The translations under genes were made by a program, and so were the position numbers. 64,000 bases of DNA, taken from NCBI RefSeq assembly GCF_000695835.1, contig NZ_CP007521.1, forward strand, positions 434,001-498,000, in the 5' to 3' direction. The notes under the pieces are model-generated. The model saw only the letters and a list, made by a program, of their open reading frames with translations, searched no databases and was not told the DNA's origin. The DNA is from Mycoplasmopsis californica (GTDB taxonomy: Bacteria; Bacillota_I; Bacilli_A; Mycoplasmatales; Metamycoplasmataceae). Below, in pieces: positions 1-9,978 of this stretch (its first letter is position 1; every line of letters begins with the position of its first letter).

Positions 1-50
1 ATCAAGCATAAATCCATGATTACTTCATGAATTTATTTAAATTATCTAAA

Positions 51-1073
51 TTAAGATTTTTTAAAAAGCACTATTTCACTAATACCTAATTTTTTAAATT
101 GTTCAAAATCTTCATCATCTATTGATTTAACACCAGGAGCTATTATTTTATTAATTTTGCCTTTGTGTTGTTTAAAAGCAAAAGTGTTGATAGACTTAAT
201 GTTTTCAGGGAGAGTTAAAGTAACAATTTTATCCTTCGATGTTATTAAGTTTTTAGCTTTATCTAAATCAATTAAGAATAATGTGTCTTGAAACACTAAT
301 AAACCTTCATTATTAAACAGTTCTTTTGGTGCTTGCGAGGACTTGGAACCAAATGCCTCTGAGTGGATTTTGGCATTACTACTGATATTGATTTTTTTCA
401 ATTTGAGTGCGGCAAAGGCTCCTTTATCAACCTTAACAACATTAGGTAGATTAATTTCTTCAATTTCTGATTTTTCAAACGCTGATTCGCCAATAGTTGT
501 AATATTTTCATTTTTGAATGATTTGATTGCCGATTCAGAAAAAATTCCTTTTGGCAACTGTGTAATTGAAGAGGCAAATTTAGGAGTGTCAATTAATGAT
601 TTTGTTTTTCTGAACGCATTATCAGCAATTTTAGTTAATGTGCCTAATTGCAGATTTTTTAGTTTGGGAGTATTTTCAAAAGCTCCTTGCTCTACTTCGA
701 CAACGTTTGGCATAATTACTTCTTCTAAGTTTAAAAGCCCTTTAAATGTTTCTTTTTCAACTTTTTGAACAGAAGGGAAATTCACGCTTTTGAGTCCTGA
801 CGTGGCCCCTTTAGTGGCGTAATTGAATAATTCTGCTGGAATTTCAAAAATATTTTTAGCACTAATTTTTTGCAATTTATGTTTTAAAAAGAGAGCTGAT
901 GGAATAATTTTGGTTACATGATCTGGAATATTTAATTCTGTTTTAGAATGAGATCTAAATTGCACATATGTATCATTTTCAATTGTTTGATCTAAACTAC
1001 ACGCACTAAGAGCGAGTGGAGCAGATATCGACATTAGAGTACCTAGGATAAATAATTTACGAAACTTTTTCAT
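51..1073 (-). CDS. BspA-like leucine-rich-repeat surface lipoprotein
   Basis: A 340-residue lipoprotein. A lysine-rich start and hydrophobic stretch end in a lipobox (LALSAC, Cys near residue 24), so the mature protein is probably lipid-anchored and outside the cell. The rest is a run of short repeats with the pattern I-x-x-x-A-F-x-x-x-x-x-L, as in VEQGAFENTPKL, IADNAFRKTKSL and IGESAFEKSEI, typical of LRR_5/BspA proteins that often bind host matrix. The start has a good Shine-Dalgarno (AAGGAATAAATATG) only 9 bases after the permease stop, so it is probably the last gene of the nucleoside-transporter operon. Ligand unknown. The family call is firm; an adhesin role is inference. Confidence 0.85.
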   Translation of the reverse strand: MKKFRKLFILGTLMSISAPLALSACSLDQTIENDTYVQFRSHSKTELNIPDHVTKIIPSALFLKHKLQKISAKNIFEIPAELFNYATKGATSGLKSVNFPSVQKVEKETFKGLLNLEEVIMPNVVEVEQGAFENTPKLKNLQLGTLTKIADNAFRKTKSLIDTPKFASSITQLPKGIFSESAIKSFKNENITTIGESAFEKSEIEEINLPNVVKVDKGAFAALKLKKINISSNAKIHSEAFGSKSSQAPKELFNNEGLLVFQDTLFLIDLDKAKNLITSKDKIVTLTLPENIKSINTFAFKQHKGKINKIIAPGVKSIDDEDFEQFKKLGISEIVLFKKS

Positions 1074-1082
1074 ATTTATTCC

Positions 1083-2027
1083 TTATCTTGTTGATTTGTC
1101 ATAAGCTATTCCAGCTGCTGCGGGAGCACGAGAGCTTTTGGCTGTAATCATAATAACAATTAACGATAGAATGTATGGTGTTGTTTGTAGAAGCGCTGAA
1201 TATGGAACAAGTGAATTGATGAAAGCGCCAGCAGTAAATGAAAGACCATATAAGAATGAGAAGGCAAATGACACTCCACAAACAATAAAGATATTTCATT
1301 GACCCATAATCATAATAGCTAGTGCTAAATAACCATAACCTAAAACATCACCATTAAATGAAGAAGGGAAAGTTTGGGCGAAGATTGCACCAGAAACTCC
1401 GGCAATAGCACCAGAAATAGCAATTCCTTCTCATTTATATTTATTAACATTAATTCCAGCCACGTCAGCAGCTTGCGGATTTTCACCAATACTTCTAAAT
1501 CTTAGACCTCATTTGGTTTTATACAACCCGAATGCACCAATAGCAACAATAACTAATGTAATAATTGTTTTTCACGAAATAATTTCTACTTTTAGCGAAG
1601 TTGTTACTGGTATTGCGTATTTTAATTCAATAACCCCCATAATCGGTTTACGGTTACCGTTACCAAAGAATTCAAGTAGAATTATAGCAACTCCGAATGC
1701 TAAAAGGTTAATCGCAAAACCAGAAATTGTGTGATCACTTTTTAGTTTAATTGTTGCAAAACCGTGCAGTAATGAGAACAACATTGCACACGCACTTGCA
1801 AATATTGTTGCTGGGATTTGTCATCACCCACTCGACTCATTACTTCCTGATGTTTTAGCTAAAACTTGAGTAAAGACCAAATATGAAGCCGCGCCGACAA
1901 CCATCATACCGTTAATACCAATATTAACAATTCCGACTTTTTCTGAAAAAAGACCACTAATCGCACCTAAACCGAAGATGCAAAAGAAAACTAACAAATA
2001 TGAATAAACATTAATTGTTAATGCCAT
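1083..2027 (-). CDS. BMP-type nucleoside ABC transporter, second permease
   Basis: A 314-residue polytopic membrane protein, read through TGA-Trp codons. The N-terminus (SYLLVFFCIFGLGAISGLFSEKVGIVNIG) is characteristic of the second permease in the RbsC/NupQ-like branch that works with BMP (PnrA/BmpA) lipoproteins to import nucleosides. The start has a strong Shine-Dalgarno (AAGGAGGTC) and overlaps the 3' end of the first permease by 17 bases, indicating translational coupling. The stop is TAA at 1083-1085. Substrate is inferred from family and operon; sugars are a less likely alternative. Confidence 0.88.
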
Positions 2028-3921
2028 TTTGACCTCCTTGTTTATGCTTGCGATCTTTATACAATTTTGATCTTTGTTCGCTTATCGAAGCGTAAATATT
2101 TTGGTATTCAGTGTTAATATCTTTAATTTGTGCTGTTTTTTGTTGTTTAATTCTGAACTTGGCATTAATACCTAATCTGTTTAATTCAGCATTTATTCGC
2201 ATTTTTTCAGCGTTTATAGATTCAAAATGCTTAATTGTTTGGTCATCAGTATTTTTGTAGTTCATTGCCTGCGATAAATATTTATCTGTTGATTTTGCTA
2301 ATTCTTTTTTCAAGTGTTTAATTTGGTCTATAAATGAATCAGTTGAGTTATTTAACTCAATATTAGTTTTAATTTCACTTGGAATTGAATCTTGAGAATT
2401 TTTGTTGTCATTTAAGTCATATTCAAGATTTAAAGCTTGATATAATTCAACATTTTTGTTTTTTTCAACTATTTTTTGTAAAGTGTATTCTTCAGCTTTT
2501 TGACAATTGATCCTTGCTTGTGTGATAGCGTTGTCAATCTTGGTTATTTTATTTGCAAAAGATTCATTAATTTTTTCTAATCTTTTTAATGAAATTGAGT
2601 AATTGGCTTGATTACTTTTTTGCTCAATTAAGTGAATTTTTTGCTCATAACTAGCAACAATTCGCACCTTGCGTTTTAACAAGGATTCCAATTTTTTATA
2701 TTTTAAATAGCGAGGATCGCTTAGTAATAAAATTGTACGAGTGCTAAATTGAATTGGTTTAAACTGTGAGAACATAATTGATGTAGCTGCAAGATATAAA
2801 ATTATAGATGTAATAACTTGAAGGTCTTCTGGACGAATGTATAAAGGATATAATTGTAGTTTTGCCTCAGAAGTATATATAGCTGTATAGAACAGGGTTG
2901 AGAATAATGAGCCAATCGGCGAGTTTAAGGCTAAAAGACTAATAGCAATAGCTTCAAAACCTAAATTAATTGGCTGCGAAATCCCTGAAAATACTTGTTC
3001 GCTGATTACATAGTAATAGAATCCTGCAATCGCTGAAATTGCTGCTGAAACTCCTAAAACCATCATAGTTAACATTTTGTCATTGACACCCATGTATTTA
3101 CCATTCGATTTAGAAATTCCTTGCATTCTGATTTTATAACCTAATGTTGTGAAGTTAAATATGAAGGCGACTACAGCCGCAAGAGTTAATAATCCAACCA
3201 CACCACAAATAACAAATATTTCTTTGACGTGTGCAGAAATGGTTACAAAACCAGGTTTAACCCCGCTTAAATCATCTGAGAAGTAGTATTTAGCTTGAGC
3301 ATCGCTAAAGTTTTTTCACACAACAGATGCTGAATTTTGTCTAAATAACATCATTGAAATCCCAATTATTATTCAGTTAAGCATAATTGTTGAAATAACC
3401 TCATGTACATTTAAGTAAGCTTTTAGCGCGCCTGCTATAATCCCGACTCCAAAAGCAATTAAAACCGAGCATATCAAGCACATAATTAACAATCATGCCG
3501 GAATCGCTTGATATTGAGTTGCGCCATATTGAATAAAAATTGCAAAACTAATTCCACCAGAAATCATCATCTGACCAGGAATTCCGATGTTGAATAGTCC
3601 AGCTTTAAAACTTAGTGCACAAGCTACCGAGCTAAATCCAAAAACAAGGAAATATTTTAAAATAGTTTCTTTATTAGCTTGATTAAATGAGCTAAAAATT
3701 GTAGTTACAACAGTGAAAGGATTGACAAATATTTGTTCTTGTAACCCTTTTTTAATAATGATATAAAGTAAGGATAGAACTACCCCAAAAAATAATGATC
3801 ATAGAGAAGAAGCTATTTTACGACCTGTGGATTTAGTTTTATCCATACGGATAAAGTTTGATGCTCAATTACTCGCTTTGCGTAAAGAATCAATCATATT
3901 TGGTTTTTGTTTGCTTTCCAT
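2011..3921 (-). CDS. BMP-type nucleoside ABC transporter, first permease with coiled-coil tail
   Basis: A 636-residue protein. Start ATG at 3921 is preceded by GAGAGGAGGTAGATT, an ideal ribosome site lying inside the 3' end of the ATPase gene (53-base overlap). Residues about 40-410 are membrane-spanning and match the larger permease of RbsC/YufP-like nucleoside transporters. Residues about 420-636 are an extra hydrophilic tail, rich in K, E, Q, N and I/L with heptad-like spacing, predicted to be a cytoplasmic coiled coil. Such a tail is not part of the usual permease, which is roughly 350-400 residues. The partner ATPase also has a charged helical extension. Transport role confident; tail function unknown. 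Confidence 0.87.
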
Positions 3922-5785
3922 AATCTACCTCCTCTCTTTTTGAATTTACGTTTTTGATTGCATAATTATCATAAATTTGCTCAAATGAATTTTTAGCATA
4001 CTGCATTTCGCTTTTATATTCTTTAGCTAATTTAACTTTTTCATTTTTAATTTGAGCTAAGGTCTCATTTAATTCATTAATTACTGATTTATCAGCATCT
4101 TTTGACTTTTTGACAATCATTAAACTAGATTTAATCGAAGCTTCTTTAAGAAGAGCTTGCTCATTTAGTTTTGCATATTTTTTATGCAGACTGCTAATAT
4201 ATGAGTCTTTGGAGTCTTCGAAATCGTTAGGATTAAATCAATTATCACTCTCTCCTGATGAAGCTGACATAAATTTACCAATTTGTTCACGCGTTATACC
4301 TTTTGAATCATTAATTGATAAAATTTTACCCTCATTAATCACGGCGATTGTATCAGCCAATGCTAAAACCTCGTCTAATTCATATGAGATAAGCAAAATA
4401 GCTTTACCTTTCGCTTTTTCTTCCAAGATTTGAGTATGAATGTTAGTAATAGCACCAATATCCATACCCCGTGTAGGTTGTACAATTATAATAAAATCGT
4501 GTTCAGTTTTCATTTCGCGACCAACAATGAATTTTTGTTGGTTTCCACCAGATAGTGAGCGAGCAATACTTTTAGCTCCTTGTGAGCTTCTAACATCATA
4601 TTGATCAATAATTTCCTGAGTGAATTTAGCAATATTTTTATTTCTTAAAACGCCAGACGATTGAAATTGCTTATCTCACAATCTACGAATCGCTGCATTT
4701 TCATGAATTGTAAAATCTAAAATCATTCCGTGATGATGACGGTCAGCTGGAATATAAGACATGTGCAATTTACTGCGATTTTGCGCACCTAAACGTGTAA
4801 TATCGGTCAATTCATAGCTATTTGTCGTTGAATTAAAAGTACGTAAATGAATCGAACCTTTTTGTGGTTTTTCCATTCCGCCGACAACATATTCAAGTTC
4901 TTCTTGCCCGTTTCCAGCAACGCCAGCAATTGCGAAAATTTCACCAGCGTGAATATTAAAGTTAATATTTTTTAAATTTTTCTTAAGTTTTGTTGTAGTT
5001 AAATTTTTAATTGAGAAAACAACATTTTCTTTTTTACACTCAATGTTGTTTTTAATTTCAACAACATCATTACCAACCATTGCTTTGATAATCTCATCAA
5101 GGGAAGTTTGTGCCATAACGAAATTACCCGCAACCTTACCTAAACGTAATACGGTAGCGGTATCAGCAACTTGTTGGATTTCTTTTAGTTTGTGGGAAAT
5201 AAATATTATTGTCTTGCCTGCTTTTTTAAATATTTCAAACGATTTTAATAAACCTTGAATTTCTTCATCAGTTAAAACGGCTGTTGGTTCATCAAAAACC
5301 AATATATCATTGCCACGATACAACATTTTCATTATCTCAACTTTTTGTTGTGTCGAAACAGTTGCATCGCCTGATTTTTGAAATAGATCAAACTGTAAGT
5401 TGTATTTATTTTGTAATGATTTTATTTTTTTAATCGCAATATCACGATTAATTACACCAGCCGCATTTGCTCATTCTTCACCTAAAATAATATTTTCAAG
5501 GTTTGTATAAACATCAACTAATTTAAAGTGTTGGTGGACCATTCCAATACCTAAGGCATTGGCATCATTTGGTCCAGAAAAAAGCACTTTGTTGCCATTT
5601 ATTAGGATTTCTCCACTAGTTTGCTCATATAGACCAAACAAAATTGACATCAAAGTACTTTTACCAGCCCCGTTTTCGCCAATTAAAGCATGAATAGTTC
5701 CTTTTTCAACTTGAAAAGAAACTTTATCATTTGCTATAATTCCAGGGAATTTTTTAGTTATGTTTCTAAATTCTACTGCGTACAT
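3869..5785 (-). CDS. BMP-type nucleoside ABC transporter, double-NBD ATPase with coiled-coil tail
   Basis: A 638-residue protein with two fused nucleotide-binding domains, as in RbsA/MglA/YufO. The first has Walker A GENGAGKS (about residue 36), the signature VSTQQKVEI and Walker B LVFDEPT (about 161-167). The second has the degenerate P-loop AGVAGNGQ (about 277), signature LSGGNQQK (about 410) and [10 protein letters not shown], the usual asymmetry of the family. It drives uptake by the two downstream permeases. After about residue 510 there is an extra stretch of some 100 residues, hydrophilic and coiled-coil-like, absent from typical members. The start ATG lies 7 bases after the lipoprotein stop with only a weak Shine-Dalgarno, suggesting coupling. 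Confidence 0.9.
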
Positions 5786-5792
5786 TGAGTAG

Positions 5793-7133
5793 TTATTTTT
5801 TCATTAATTCGGCAGCAAGAGCGTTAAGACGTTCACCTTCTGTGCTGATTTCATCACCTTCCATTGTTGCTTTATTAGAAGCTAATCATTCTTTTTCTTC
5901 AGCACTTAATTTATTAAACATTTCTTTACCAGCTTTAATCGCTTGTTCCGCTAATGGTTTTTTAGTTGGGTCGGTAATATGAGTAGGAGAGATATCAACT
6001 CAGTTTTCAGCGTAACCACCTGATAAATTACCATCGGTTTTATTTAAGTCAAAATTACCTAATTTTGATTTAATTTTTGAATAATCATCAGAAGTTGCTA
6101 GAGTTGCTACTGTATCGTATGTTGATTGACCGATACTTTTTAAAATTGATGTAAAGAATTGTTCTTTTCCTTTTGAAGCTGAAAGAGCTTGATCGGTGTC
6201 AACACCAACGATGTATTTGTTTTTCGAGCCTTCTTCTGAAAGAACCACGTTTGTTGCTGGACCGGCCACCGGAAGAATTAATTTAGCATTTTGTGCTATA
6301 ACATTTTTAATTACAGAGGTCATTGCAGCACCAACGGCAAATCCTGATGTTAAGTCAACTTTATCAGCTACTGTGTGAACTTTTTTATTTGCGTCAGTTT
6401 GTTTTGAGTTTCAATATAGAATTCCTTTGTAAAATCCTTCGATAAAGTCAGTTACACCTGGGAACGCACCACCACCAAATGATGAAACTGTTCTGTCTTC
6501 AGGTTTTGCTTCGTTAGAAAGAAACATTGCAGCTGCATAACCTGCTGAGAACGCAGCTTCTTTTGTCTTGAATTTTTGGTAAATACCGTGACCACCTAAC
6601 TTAGAATCATAGTCGGCACCAATAATAATGATTCCTTGTTTTTCAACTTTTGCTTTATTTGCATTTAATCATTTTTCGATGTGGTTACCGTGTAGAAAAC
6701 CTGGGGCGATTCAAATTTTGTATCCGCCTTGTAGCGCTTGGTTGTAAGCTTGTTCAAATTGGTCGTTTTTAACTTCAATAACGTCGTATTTGTCTTTTGG
6801 AAGTTTTGCTTGATAATCGGCAAAAGTCAATAAACCTTCTCATGCTGATTGGTTAAACGATTTATCATTTAAATCTCCACCGTCATTAATCATAATGATT
6901 TTCGGTACTGAACTTATTTTTTCAGGTGTTACCACAAAATCTTTATTAAGTTGAATATTTACAACTGACGTTGTTGGTTTTTTAACGTGTGTATATGTTA
7001 CTGTACTTGGTTGTTGTGTTTGTGTATGTACTTCGCCTTGCTTATCATTGCTTGAACCACAAGCAGCTGCTACCATAGGAATGGCTCCAAGTGCTGAGAT
7101 AGCACTAAGACTTAGTAATAATTTTCGTTTCAA
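5793..7133 (-). CDS. BMP family (PnrA-like) nucleoside-binding lipoprotein
   Basis: A 446-residue substrate-binding lipoprotein. The signal peptide ends in a lipobox VAAAC (about residue 23). The mature start contains [21 protein letters not shown], the D-x-x-x-x-D-x-S-F-N region of BMP/PnrA proteins that contacts purine nucleosides. Later segments KIWIAPG and AAGYAAA-like motifs also fit. The start is chosen as TTG at 7133 because AAAAGGAGC sits just upstream; the next upstream ATG (7160) would lie before the Shine-Dalgarno. It heads the operon bmp, ATPase, permease, permease, LRR lipoprotein. Role: capture of nucleosides at the outer face of the membrane. Confidence 0.9.
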
Positions 7134-7178
7134 AATAGCTCCTTTTAATTGGTCTCCCAATATTTTATATCTACTTAA

Positions 7179-7184
7179 ATTATA
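7179..7184 (-). promoter_or_regulatory. Probable -10 box of the nucleoside transporter operon
   Basis: TATAAT on the minus strand about 45 bases upstream of the TTG start. Mycoplasma promoters rely mainly on the -10 element, and no convincing -35 is visible. The short leader leaves no room for a purine riboswitch. Confidence 0.45.
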
Positions 7185-7311
7185 ATATATATTAAGTTGA
7201 AAATGTGAATTTCGTTATATAATAATCAATTTAAAGCTATTATATAGTTCTGTATATTAGCCACTATATTTATTTTGCGTTTAAGCAGTGTGGAAGAGTA
7301 GCTTTTGTCTT

Positions 7312-7344
7312 TTTTTAAAAAATATCTTAGCGTGACTAAGATAT
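7312..7344 (-). terminator. Rho-independent terminator after degV
   Basis: On the minus strand a perfect 9-bp stem, ATATCTTAG / CTAAGATAT with a five-base loop (7322-7344), is followed by a run of six T. The stem overlaps the degV stop codon, so it ends the six-gene asnS-to-degV operon. Confidence 0.85.
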
Positions 7345-8222
7345 TATTCAAGGTCTCAGTTTGAAAGTTTAGGAATTACTGAATAACAATGGGCTTGCGG
7401 GCCAGTGTGGATAGCTACTGGAGAGCAATTCAATTTAAAGTCCATAAATTCAATTCCATTCTCTTTGAAAATCTCAATAGCTAATTTATTAAAATCTTCA
7501 TCAATTCCGTTAATTGTATAAATTTGGAATTCGCTAGGTATTTTATCAACACTCAAGCCTGTGAAATCACATAATTTAGTGATAATTTGCTTCATCGCAC
7601 CTTTGGGACCTCTTCCAATTCCTGCAGTTGAGGCCCCATTAATATCGAAGCGAATGATTGGTGCAATTTTAATTTTTGATAAAGCACCCAGTACAAATTT
7701 TTTGAATGAACTCACACGCCCACCATTAATTGCATATTTGATATCTGGCGTAATAATAAATGAAATAGATTTAGAAATAATAGTAGGTATTTGCGAGATT
7801 GTGCGATGAATGTCTTCGTGTTTTTGATAGTGTTTTTGCGCTCATAAAGCAACGTCAATTAATTGTTGACCAACAAAAGCGGTATCAACAACGTGAACAT
7901 TATTAAATTCTTTGGCAATGTTTGTAGCCGTGCTAAAAGCTGAAGATAACTTTGCACAAATTGGAAAGAATATAACTTCATCATTTTCAACGCTAGCTTT
8001 TCTAAAAACTTCTTCGATATCACCCGGAAAAGGTAATGACGTTCTAATTTTATTTGTTTTACCAATCGCTTCTAGTAGTTCACGACGATCTAAATCAATG
8101 CCGTCTTGAAAAGTTTTGCCATCAATTTCAGCTAAAAGCGGTATATAATAAAACCCTTGCTCTTGCGCTTCTTTTTTAGTTAAGCAAACAAAAGAGTCAA
8201 ATATAATTCCTAATTTTTTCAT
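7344..8222 (-). CDS. DegV family fatty-acid-binding protein
   Basis: A 292-residue soluble protein, the usual DegV length. It begins with KLGIIFDSF and continues with the family landmarks DGKTFQDGIDL, the segment RTSLPFPGDIEEVF and VHVVDT. DegV proteins bind a fatty acid between two domains; in Gram-positives FakB-type members deliver fatty acids to the kinase FakA, but no kinase gene is next to it here. Start ATG has GAGGCG upstream. It is the last gene of its operon, separated from the upstream gene by a 67-base spacer with two hairpins. Function beyond lipid binding is inference. Confidence 0.88.
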
Positions 8223-8289
8223 ATCGCCTCATTTCTAAATGTAGTTGCTTTGAAGCAACGAAGCAAAATCGAACTTGATCAGGTTTTGC

Positions 8290-9978
8290 TTAAAGATATT
8301 GGTTTTTATAAGTATATTTTATATTTAATTTTTTAGCATAATAACTATTTATTTTTTCTGGTACGTTTTCTCACAGAATTGTGGCATTTGAATTTTTACG
8401 TAAAAACTGACTAAAGTGCAAAATCTGTAAAAATACATCTGTGTTTGTTGTTATTTGCGATGCTAACTTAGATGAAATTATAAACTTATCAATCTTATTT
8501 GAGTGTAAAAATTGAATTAGTCGAGTAGATATATCAGTAATATAAAGCCCAATTTTGGCTTTTTGCGTTTCAATTATTTGTAATAATTTTTGAATTATAT
8601 CGAAATCGTTTTCATTGTCATATGTGTGCAAAATGTAATTTGCTGAATATTTTGAAAATGTATCGACGTTTTTAAAAAGACACAAATCTGTTGTATGGAT
8701 GAATAATTCTTTATCAGTTTGGATTGAATCTAAATGATATTTAACTAATGCTTCGTCTAATTCCAGATTGTATTGATGTAAGAATTTAAACTTGTTTATA
8801 TCATCTTGATTTATCCCTGCCACTTTTGCTAAAGCAACACTCATATTTGTTGGTTTTTGGCTCAATTCCGAAACAACAGCATCATTTTTAATAAAACTAC
8901 TTGCGTGGATCTTAGATTCAAAATCAACTAATTTAACTTTAAATAGATCTAGTTTTGCTTTATCTAGAGAGTCTATATGGTCATGTGAAGAGTGTTTTTG
9001 TCCAAAAGTTATATCATTATTGACTAATAAATATTTTGCTAATGTTTGAATATATTCAATATCCGATTGATTATTAGCTGGTTTTGTGTATGAAAAGACA
9101 ATTTTTTTTACTAAATCGTTAAATGGTAATAAAGGTGTAATCTCAATAACTTTTTTATGGAGCTTCTTCATGATAGTTTTGAGAGCTAAATTATTTTTAA
9201 TAAATGGATTAATTAAATAAATTATTTCATTTTCATGAATGTATTTTCATTTATTCTTATTTAAATTCAAGATTTCATAAACTTGTTTAATTTCATTGTC
9301 GCTAACGTGTTTTCCGATATTTTTAATTCGAGTTTTAATTGCAATAACTCCTAAATATTTGAATTTCCGGAATTCAATTATTTCATTAATATCGTGACAT
9401 TCAATCTTGTTAGCAAATATTTTGCTGTCATGAAAATTATTGCGTCAATTAATAGTTATATAAAAGCTATCGTCACTATTTTTGCCAATGATTCTGACGT
9501 TTAAAGGTGAATTATCAACTTCGAGATTAATTAGGTGATTCAAAAATGATTGAATTGACGTATTTGTGTGCTTGCGATTTAAAGTGGCTAAAAAGCGAAA
9601 ACGCTTATTAGTTACGTTGCTTTGTAAAACATTTCTAATTTCACTGGCACTATTATTATCAAAATAAGAAAGAAATTCTTCAATATGGTAGAACTTATTT
9701 TCGCTCAGAGCGTGTTTGCCATGGTCAATACTGTGATAAAAACTTAATTTAATAGGGGATACTCTGATAGCTCATTTTTCCTTAACATTAATTTTAAAAA
9801 TTGACATACCGTGGTAAGCGGTTTTTTTGTGTCTTAATGCAATAAAAGAAGCGAAAATTAGACAAAAAGCCAAAAAAATGGCAAACAATATAGATGTTAT
9901 AACTGCAAATGAATCAATAAATATTGCTTGTTTAATTTCGTTAGAATTAGAGTTTGGCGATGATGGATTTGAGGGCAT
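8290..9978 (-). CDS. Membrane-anchored protein of unknown function
   Basis: A 562-residue protein that I do not recognise. The N-terminus is short, Ser/Asn/Pro-rich and without a lipobox; one strong transmembrane helix follows (about residues 22-48), then a basic stretch RHKK, so the large C-terminal part is probably cytoplasmic. That part is hydrophilic, with mixed helix and strand character and no motif I can name. The start overlaps the uvrD stop by one base (TAATG) and has GGAAGGA upstream, so it is cotranslated with the helicase. Several TGA codons are read as Trp. The same protein may be conserved in hominis-group mycoplasmas, which I cannot check here. Confidence 0.75.

Noticed and set aside
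343-768. A 141-codon plus-strand frame inside the LRR lipoprotein region
   Set aside because: It lies antisense to a clear lipoprotein gene, has no ribosome site, and its hydrophobic composition is a by-product of the repeats.
7134-7320. Possible purine or 2'-deoxyguanosine riboswitch before the nucleoside transporter
   Set aside because: The likely leader is only about 40 bases and contains no three-way-junction aptamer.
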